A DNA stretch of 6,092 nucleotides from Archangium sp. (GTDB lineage Bacteria > Myxococcota > Myxococcia > Myxococcales > Myxococcaceae), in NCBI GenBank assembly GCA_016793525.1, contig JAEUJT010000302.1, forward strand, positions 1 to 6,092, given 5' to 3'. Every line of letters begins with the position of its first letter. Within the stretch, counting starts at the first letter, position 1. The notes beneath the pieces were generated by a model that saw only the letters and a list, made by a program, of their open reading frames with translations, was not told the DNA's origin and made no database searches. The translations under genes and the position numbers were made by a program. Of the stretch, positions 1-4,683 are shown in pieces.

Positions 1-469
1 CACCTGCTCCACCGGTCAAGAACTGGGTGACGATGCGCGGGCCGAGAATGAGCTCGTGCGGGCCGAGCTTGATGCCGGCGAGGAACGGCACGTTGAGCGA
101 GAAGTAGTTCAAGACGCCGAGGAACACCCCACCCACCGTCGGCGCGATGGAGCCGGCGAACGAGGTGCTGCCCGGCTCGGTCAGGAGGAACTTGCCCTGC
201 AGCTCGAAGCCCGTGGTCCCGAGGCGCAGGCCGAGGTCGACCCGCTCATCGACGCCGTAGCGGCCCGCCAAATCGATGGTGGGGAGCACCAACGTACCGA
301 CGGTCGCGTCGGAGACAGCGAGCACTCCGGGTTCGAGCGCGAACTGGAAGTTGCCCTTCCCCAGCGTGTCGGCCCTCTGCACCCCGCCGATGGTCAAGCA
401 GCCAGAGGCGAACGCCACCCACAGCGCCGCCCCGCACCACCGAACTGCCCGTCGCATTCCGTCACGCAT
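1..469 (-). CDS. Putative outer-membrane lipoprotein, unrecognised family (3' end cut by window edge)
   Basis: The frame is open from an ATG at 469 to the left edge, giving 156 residues without a stop. A ribosome-binding GAGGGGG lies on the minus strand at 481-475, five bases before the start. The N-terminus has arginines (R2, R6, R7, R10), a short hydrophobic stretch and a lipobox-like FASGC with Cys24, so I predict export and lipidation. The mature part alternates hydrophobic and polar residues and is rich in Gly (for example RVDLGLRLGTTGFELQGKF and IKLGPHELILGPRIV). That resembles the beta strands of an outer-membrane barrel or a beta-sandwich lipoprotein. I do not recognise a named family and assign no function. 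It is the last visible gene of the minus-strand run, 54 bases after dprA. A second in-frame ATG at 457 is possible, but the ribosome site favours 469. The reading frame is sound; the barrel idea is inference. Confidence 0.68.
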   Translation of the reverse strand, partial: MRDGMRRAVRWCGAALWVAFASGCLTIGGVQRADTLGKGNFQFALEPGVLAVSDATVGTLVLPTIDLAGRYGVDERVDLGLRLGTTGFELQGKFLLTEPGSTSFAGSIAPTVGGVFLGVLNYFSLNVPFLAGIKLGPHELILGPRIVTQFLTGGAG

Positions 470-523
470 GTGCGCCCCCTCGCGAGAGACCGCGGTAGCA
501 CGCGCACAGACCGAGCGGCAACC

Positions 524-1624
524 TCACCTCCGCTCGAAGCGTCGGCCGGCGCGCTGAATGACGTGGCCAGACAGCTCGAGCTCGAGGAGCGCAGCCAGGA
601 GTGCCCCGGCCGTGAGCTCGGTCTTCGCCTGGAGCGCGTCGAAATCGATTGGCGCGCGCTGGAGGACGCTCAACACCCGCCCCGCACTGGCGCTCACGGG
701 GCCAGCGGCGTCACCGACGGGTGGTGGCCGCAGCGCGGCGGCATCTTCTCCGAGCGCGGCCAGCACGTCGGCCGGGGCCAAACACACCCGCGCGGCACCG
801 TCGTGGAGGAGCGCGTTGCACCCAGCCGCGGCGGTGTTGAAGGGGTCTCCGGGCATGGCCAGCAGCGGCCGCCCGTGCTCGAGCGCGTAGCGGGCGGTGT
901 GGAGCGCCCCCGAGCCCTGCGGCGCGCGCAGCACCAGCACCGCGTCGGCCGCCCCGGAGATGAGCCGGTTGCGCCGGGGAAACGTCGAGCGGTCGGGCCG
1001 AGTGCCGGGAGGGAATTCAGAGAAGAAGGTGCCGCCTCCCTCACGAAAGGGGCCCATCAAGCGGCGCTGAGGGGGGTCGACCTGCTCGATCGCGCACCCC
1101 AAAAAAGCCCAGGTCTCGCCGCCGACGCCGAGGGCGGCGGCGTGGCAGAGCTGATCGACCCCTTCGGCGCCGCCGGAGACGACCCCGATGCCCGCGCGGG
1201 CCACCGCCTCGATGAAGGGCCTCACTTGGTGCGAGAAGCCGGCGTCGGGGTGACGGGTGCCGACCATCGCCGCCCGGCGGCGTGGCGCGGAGGCCGCGGG
1301 GCCCAGCACGAAGAGGAGCGGCGGCGCGTCACCGACCTCGGTCAAGCGCGCGGGGTACCCTGCGTCGCCCGAGAACACCACGCGATGCCCGAGCTGGGCG
1401 AGCCGGCGCTCGAGGGTATCGGCGGCCGCGCCGAGCGAGGGGAGCTGCGCCAACCCACGCCGGGCCTGCGCGGAGAACACGGGGTTCGCCCGGGCGAGGT
1501 CGGCCCCCGCGGAGGGTAAGAGCGACGCGAGGTCGACGCGCGCCCGCAACCGCTCGAGGGTCTTTCGACCGACTCCTGGGAGAGACCACAACGCCGCCAC
1601 CGCCCGCCGTTCCGCCGTGTGCAC
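524..1624 (-). CDS. dprA: DNA-processing protein DprA (Smf)
   Basis: DprA binds incoming single-stranded DNA in the cytoplasm and loads RecA on it during natural transformation. Numbering from the GTG at 1624 (366 aa), a helix-hairpin-helix-like segment (LWSLPGVGRKT) lies at about 12-22. The Rossmann-like DprA core follows, with VGTRHP near 121-126, SGGAEGVDQLCH at 150-161, FPRRNRLISGAAD at 215-227, GSGALHTARYALEHGRP at 237-253 then AMPG, and GCNALLHDGA at 268-277. A winged-helix-like tail covers about 309-366. The length fits full-size family members (E. coli Smf is about 374 aa). The frame is open up to a GTG at 1723, but that start would overlap the lysM-type gene by 50 bases and add a Pro/Ala/Ser-rich tail outside the domain. 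The GTG at 1624 lies 49 bases after that gene's stop and begins just before the first domain, although no clear ribosome site precedes it. One oddity is Glu154, where SGxA(R/K)G(I/V)D usually has a basic residue. Family certain, start uncertain. Confidence 0.94.
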   Translation of the reverse strand: MHTAERRAVAALWSLPGVGRKTLERLRARVDLASLLPSAGADLARANPVFSAQARRGLAQLPSLGAAADTLERRLAQLGHRVVFSGDAGYPARLTEVGDAPPLLFVLGPAASAPRRRAAMVGTRHPDAGFSHQVRPFIEAVARAGIGVVSGGAEGVDQLCHAAALGVGGETWAFLGCAIEQVDPPQRRLMGPFREGGGTFFSEFPPGTRPDRSTFPRRNRLISGAADAVLVLRAPQGSGALHTARYALEHGRPLLAMPGDPFNTAAAGCNALLHDGAARVCLAPADVLAALGEDAAALRPPPVGDAAGPVSASAGRVLSVLQRAPIDFDALQAKTELTAGALLAALLELELSGHVIQRAGRRFERR

Positions 1625-1673
1625 ACCAGGCGGTGTAGCGCGGGGGTCTGACGTCGATGCGAGAGCGCGGGGT

Positions 1674-2924
1674 TTACCGCTCGGAGCGAGCGGAGGTGGC
1701 GTGCATCTCAACGTGATCGCCACGCACGATCTCTTGAATCGAGCGGGTGACGAGGCAGGTGGTGGCCTTGGTCTTCACCTCGAAGGCCATGCAGCTGGCG
1801 ATGTCTTCTTTCGGGAAGGCCTCATCGCGGATGGTGGGGTCGAGGTAGATCTCCTGCGACAGCGAGTCGTGCTGGCGGAAAATGGTGAAGGTGTTGCCGA
1901 CCTGCACCCCGTCCTCCGTGCCGCGGTCGATGATCAGCAGCTGGTGCTCTCCGAAGGTGGTCAGATAGCTCGTGGTCGAGCCGACGACGTACGCGTTGGA
2001 CAGCTCTTTCTCGTTCGCGCGGAGGGCGACGGCGTGGCTGACCGGCTCGCCGCCAGGGCCCAGGAGGTCGCCGCGCTCGATGGCCTCGTAACAGTTGTCG
2101 ATGATCGCCGTGGCGTGGACCTTCTTCTCGACGCGGGTGACGTGGCCGACGCCCAAGATGCGCGTCTGGTACCCGACGAGGCCGCGCGTCACGGGGTGAA
2201 TGACCTCACCCATGCTGCGAAAGATGACGAAGTTCTCGCCGAGCTTGGCCGGGCGCTTGTTCTTGAACTCGATGTAGATCGGGTGCCGGGCGCAGAGGAG
2301 ATCGGCCTCGAGGTACGAGCCGACGATGGAACCCGACTCTTCGATTTCACGCGAGGTGACGAACCCCGTCGCCGCCAGGGTGACGGTCTTCTTTGGCTTG
2401 TAGCCGACCTGCCCCGAGACCTGGACCCGGTCTTCGCCCTCGTCGGGGATCATCGAGCCTTCTTCGACATCGCCGAGCTCGGTGCCGGCGCCAGACGGAG
2501 CCTCGCCCGCGGCGGGCTCGCCCCCGGCCTCGACGCGGGTCGGGCCTTCACCGCCGGCGCTGCTGTAGAAGCGCACGTTGTTGCCCGGGTAGATCCAGTG
2601 GGGGTTGGCGATGTCGGGGTTGTACGACCAGACCTTCGGCCAGTACCACGGGCTGCCGAGGTAGCGCTGCGACAGGTCCCACAGGGTGTCGCCCTTCTCG
2701 ACCCGGTGCTCCGCGCCAGGGGCGTCTCCGGTGCCGACGGCGGCCGCGGGCGCATCGGCCCCTCCGGCCTCGGCGGCATCGCCGGACGAGGTGTCGTCGG
2801 CGGCGTTCGACGTGTCTTCGACGTCGCGCGACTTGTCGCGGAGCTGCTTCGCCTTGCCGGTGCTCTGCGCGAGCGCCGAGACCGACCCGAGGATCACCAA
2901 GAGAGAGAGGAGTGAGGTGCGCAT
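1674..2924 (-). CDS. Secreted LysM peptidoglycan-binding protein with duplicated C-terminal module
   Basis: LysM domains bind the N-acetylglucosamine part of peptidoglycan, so this protein is probably periplasmic and wall-associated. The ATG at 2924 gives 416 aa beginning MRTSLLSLLVILGSVSALAQ, a clear signal peptide with likely cleavage after ALA at residue 19. A GTG at 2948 would add eight residues before it and has no ribosome site; 2924 has only a weak GAG seven bases upstream. An acidic Ala/Gly/Asp-rich stretch precedes one LysM at about 72-120 (HRVEKGDTLWDLSQRYLG, WSYNPDIANPHWIYPGNNVRF). A Gly/Glu/Pro-rich linker runs to about 170. The 240-residue C-terminal part has no family I can name; it holds two similar modules at about 217-290 and 330-407, each with xIFR near its start and RGD near its end. 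Four cysteines (211, 278, 378, 390) could form disulfides if the protein is exported. I see no hydrolase motif, so a binding or scaffold role is more likely than a lytic one. It lies 29 bases after the YbgF-like gene. Confidence 0.9.
   Translation of the reverse strand: MRTSLLSLLVILGSVSALAQSTGKAKQLRDKSRDVEDTSNAADDTSSGDAAEAGGADAPAAAVGTGDAPGAEHRVEKGDTLWDLSQRYLGSPWYWPKVWSYNPDIANPHWIYPGNNVRFYSSAGGEGPTRVEAGGEPAAGEAPSGAGTELGDVEEGSMIPDEGEDRVQVSGQVGYKPKKTVTLAATGFVTSREIEESGSIVGSYLEADLLCARHPIYIEFKNKRPAKLGENFVIFRSMGEVIHPVTRGLVGYQTRILGVGHVTRVEKKVHATAIIDNCYEAIERGDLLGPGGEPVSHAVALRANEKELSNAYVVGSTTSYLTTFGEHQLLIIDRGTEDGVQVGNTFTIFRQHDSLSQEIYLDPTIRDEAFPKEDIASCMAFEVKTKATTCLVTRSIQEIVRGDHVEMHATSARSER
1704..2276 (-). 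repeat. Two diverged copies of a roughly 75-residue module in the LysM protein
   Basis: The first copy is at about 2055-2276 (residues 217-290) and the second at about 1704-1937 (residues 330-407). Shared landmarks are G-[EN]-x-F-x-IFR near the start (LGENFVIFR versus VGNTFTIFR), a central V-x-x-V or F-x-V strand followed by Lys/Thr/Ala-rich sequence, one Cys, and EAIERGD versus QEIVRGD near the end. IFR-to-RGD spacing is 50 and 53 residues. The likeness is at protein level only; the DNA has diverged, so this is an old duplication. Confidence 0.55.
2565..2711 (-). other. LysM domain in the secreted LysM protein
   Basis: Residues 72-120 of the LysM protein read HRVEKGDTLWDLSQRYLG, then a Trp-rich stretch, YNPDIANPHW and IYPGNNVRF. 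The order V-x-KGDTLWDLSxRYLG / W-x-x-YN-x-x-I-x-NPxxIYPGxxVRF is the LysM signature in its Gram-negative form. Only one copy is present. Confidence 0.9.
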
Positions 2925-2953
2925 GGTTTGGCTCGTTTCGAGAAACACAGGGG

Positions 2954-3790
2954 TTAGTCAGGAGCGCCGGTCTTGGCGGCGGGGACAGCGGCGAGTCGTT
3001 GTTGGGCCTGGGTCGCGGCGGCGGTACCGGGGAACGACGCGATGATCTTCTCCCAGGTGGCGCGGGCCTCGCGCTGGCGGTTCAGCTTCACTTTGCACTC
3101 GGCGAGCTTCAGCAGCGAGTCGAGCAGCGCGTCGCCGGCGGGATACCGAGTGATGACGCCGTGGAACGTCTTCTCTGCGGCGTCGACGTCTTTGAGCGCC
3201 AGTTGCCCGATGCCGGCGAAGTACAGGGCGTTGTCGGCGCGCGGGTGTTTGGGCCACTCGGCGGCGAACGACTGGAGCGTCTTGATGCCGCCTTCGACGT
3301 CTCCGGTCTTGAGCGCGGCGAGGCCGGAGTCGTAGAGGCCGTCGGCGACCACGGCCTGCGCTTCGTCGACGGGCGGGTTCGTTGCCTCGGTGACCGCGAC
3401 GGCGGCGGCGAGGCCCTCGGGCGGCTCGGCGATATCGACCTCGAGCGGGAGCGCCGGGGCCTTCTCTTTCTTCGGCTTCAGCTTCACCACGGTGAGTGGA
3501 GGCAGCTCGGCGCTCTCCGGCTTCGACGGCTCGTTGACGGCGAGCGCCTGAGGCGCGGTCGCGGGCTTTGGCTGCGGCCGGGCGAGCGCGACGGCGAGCT
3601 GCTGCTCGAGCTTGTCGAGGCGGTTCTCGAGGCGCGCATTGTCGGACCGCGCGGTGCGCAGCTCGAGCGCGAGCGTGGAGAGCTCGGTGCGCGAAGCGGA
3701 GTCGGTCGCACACGCGCTGAGTGCGAGGCCCATGGCAGCGAAGAAACGGATGACAGCGAAACTGTAGAGACCGTGTGCTCGGTGGGTCAA
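2954..3790 (-). CDS. YbgF/CpoB-like TPR lipoprotein (Tol-Pal-associated type)
   Basis: YbgF/CpoB proteins are periplasmic, trimerise through an N-terminal coiled coil and link peptidoglycan synthesis with Tol-Pal outer-membrane constriction. This 278-residue protein shows the same layout: an export signal ending LALSAC (Cys27), a charged heptad-like coiled coil at about 33-68 (LRTARSDNARLENRLDKLEQ), a long Pro/Ala/Lys linker at about 70-145, and three TPR-like units at about 148-268. The TPR consensus is visible in YDSGLAALKTGDVEGGI, ADNALYFAGIGQLALKD and LLKLAECKVKLNRQREA. The lipobox is the difference from E. coli CpoB, which is soluble; Ala at +2 predicts sorting to the outer membrane. The start is a TTG with GAGGG at 3803-3799, eight bases upstream, in the 18-base gap after pgeF. 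The ATG at 3733 would leave almost no signal sequence. No tol or pal genes are in view, so the Tol-Pal link rests on architecture only; a generic TPR lipoprotein is the alternative. Confidence 0.83.
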   Translation of the reverse strand: MTHRAHGLYSFAVIRFFAAMGLALSACATDSASRTELSTLALELRTARSDNARLENRLDKLEQQLAVALARPQPKPATAPQALAVNEPSKPESAELPPLTVVKLKPKKEKAPALPLEVDIAEPPEGLAAAVAVTEATNPPVDEAQAVVADGLYDSGLAALKTGDVEGGIKTLQSFAAEWPKHPRADNALYFAGIGQLALKDVDAAEKTFHGVITRYPAGDALLDSLLKLAECKVKLNRQREARATWEKIIASFPGTAAATQAQQRLAAVPAAKTGAPD

Positions 3791-3808
3791 GAAATCGGCC
3801 CTCGGCTG
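3791..3808 (-). promoter_or_regulatory. Ribosome binding site deciding the TTG start of the YbgF-like gene
   Basis: On the minus strand GAGGG occupies 3803-3799 and is followed by eight bases and then TTG at 3790. It lies wholly in the short gap after the pgeF TAG (3811-3809). This supports the unusual TTG start and suggests that translation of the two genes could be coupled. Confidence 0.55.
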
Positions 3809-4531
3809 CTACAGGGGTGTGGCGCCACAGGTGATGAACGAGAGCTGCCGGCCGGTCATTCCAGCGTCGCGGCGGTGCGAGAAAAACCTGCCGTCACACG
3901 AGGTGCAGCACGGCACGACGTCGATTTGCCCGGGAGCCAGCCCGCACCGCTCGAGGGCGATGTGCACCGCCAGCACCAGATCGATGCGCGGCGACGCCCC
4001 GCCCAGCACCACCTCGGGGCCGAACGCGGTGGAGAACTTCTCGGGGAGGTCTCCGCTCACCTGAAAGCAGCAGGCGCGAATGGCCGGCCCCAGCGCCACC
4101 CGGAGTTGCTCGACCTTTGCCCCTGCCGCCACGAGCCGCTGCACCGCTTTGCCAGCGATGTCGGCGACGACGCCGCGCCACCCGGCGTGGACCGCGGCGA
4201 CCCGGCCGCTCCCGCGATCTTCGAGGAGAATGGGGAGGCAGTCGGCGGTGCGGACCCCGATCGCCACGGCGCGCCGCGCGGTGAGGAGCCCGTCGGCGGT
4301 GGCGTCGCCCACGTCGTCGGCGATGGCGTCGCCGTGCACCTGGTTCATCAGCAGCAGCTCGTCGGCCCGCGCCGCGAGCTTGATTCGCCGCAGGTTTTCG
4401 GCCACCGCGCCGATGTCGTCGCCCACCGCGGTGGAGACGTTGAGCGACGCATACGGGGCCAGCGACACGCCACCGGCGCGAGTGGCGAACCCGTGGTGCG
4501 ACGCCAGCAGCTTGGAGGTGAGCAGCTCCAC
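3809..4531 (-). CDS. pgeF: Peptidoglycan editing factor PgeF (multicopper-oxidase-fold, YfiH/YlmD 'laccase-domain' family)
   Basis: This is a 240-residue member of the YfiH/YlmD family (Pfam Cu-oxidase_4). Family enzymes cleave or deaminate purine nucleosides, and E. coli PgeF stops L-Ser replacing L-Ala in peptidoglycan; the older names 'polyphenol oxidase' and 'laccase' are misleading. The metal-site residues are all present: His66 in NQVHGDAI, Cys98 in TADCLPILL and His115 in VHAGWRG. Other signatures are HGFATRAGGVS near 13-23, SLNVSTAVGDD at 29-39, GPAIRACCF at 148-156 and a C-terminal FFSHRRDAGMTGRQLSFI. The frame is open far upstream to 5092. I chose the GTG at 4531 because GAGG (4544-4541) sits nine bases before it and because the family's first conserved segment begins within a dozen residues of it. 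The cytoplasmic protein is first in the minus-strand run, followed by envelope genes, which fits a wall-quality role. Length is typical and nothing is missing. Confidence 0.95.
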   Translation of the reverse strand: MELLTSKLLASHHGFATRAGGVSLAPYASLNVSTAVGDDIGAVAENLRRIKLAARADELLLMNQVHGDAIADDVGDATADGLLTARRAVAIGVRTADCLPILLEDRGSGRVAAVHAGWRGVVADIAGKAVQRLVAAGAKVEQLRVALGPAIRACCFQVSGDLPEKFSTAFGPEVVLGGASPRIDLVLAVHIALERCGLAPGQIDVVPCCTSCDGRFFSHRRDAGMTGRQLSFITCGATPL

Positions 4532-4683
4532 GGTTCGGTGCCTCAAACAACCACAGGGCGCCCGGTTCGCCAAAATCTCGAAAAAAGCAACTCCGCGCTT
4601 CACTCCCCGGCCCAGGTGGGGAATTGTGCCGTTCGTGACGTGTTGCGTCACAAATCGGCTGTAGCCTGGGGGCACTCCTTCGT
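4532..4683. promoter_or_regulatory. Divergent intergenic region between pgeF and the sensor gene
   Basis: These 152 bases separate the two divergent starts and must carry, or lie next to, both promoters. Toward pgeF, TTGTGA (minus strand 4653-4648) and CACAAT (4628-4623) resemble -35 and -10 boxes, but the 19-base spacer is long. Toward the sensor gene I see no convincing box pair, only a weak GGGGG at 4668-4672, 11 bases before its TTG. The pgeF leader contains a short T run on the minus strand without a strong hairpin. The boxes are tentative; that control elements sit here is inferred from the divergent layout. Confidence 0.4.
4635..4651. promoter_or_regulatory. Perfect inverted repeat, possible operator
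   Basis: GTGACG, a five-base spacer TGTTG and CGTCAC form a perfect 6+6 dyad, with two further matching positions outside one mismatch (TT on the left, AA on the right). It lies 33 bases before the sensor TTG and about 100 bases before the pgeF start, and overlaps the -35-like box toward pgeF. Size and symmetry suit a dimeric DNA-binding regulator. The spacing between GTGA and TCAC (nine) does not match the CRP/FNR site (six). No regulator gene is in the window and no second copy was seen. As RNA it would form only a small hairpin without a T tract, so a terminator is unlikely. Confidence 0.35.

Noticed and set aside
470..523. Terminator between dprA and the lipoprotein gene
   Set aside because: The 54 bases contain no stable hairpin followed by a T tract, only the ribosome site of the next gene.
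56..1519. Long plus-strand open frame antisense to dprA and the lipoprotein gene
   Set aside because: It crosses two genes with strong family or signal evidence on the other strand, and its translation is Arg/Glu/Gly-rich low complexity with no recognisable domain. Long antisense frames are expected at this GC content.
1257..2915. 552-codon plus-strand open frame antisense to the LysM gene
   Set aside because: The translation has Val/Asp/Leu/Arg bias typical of a mirrored coding frame and no ribosome site or domain; the minus strand has signal peptide plus LysM here.
3809..4531. True laccase or polyphenol oxidase
   Set aside because: The four copper-binding histidine clusters of multicopper oxidases are missing; the His/Cys/His site and C-terminal motif are those of the YfiH/YlmD/PgeF family.
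4570..4606. Attenuator or terminator in the pgeF leader (minus strand AAGC...GCTT followed by T's)
   Set aside because: The possible stem has only four to five pairs with an eight-base loop, too weak to support a call.
4635..4651. CRP/FNR-type binding site
   Set aside because: GTGA and TCAC are nine bases apart, not the six required, so the dyad was kept only as an operator of unknown regulator.
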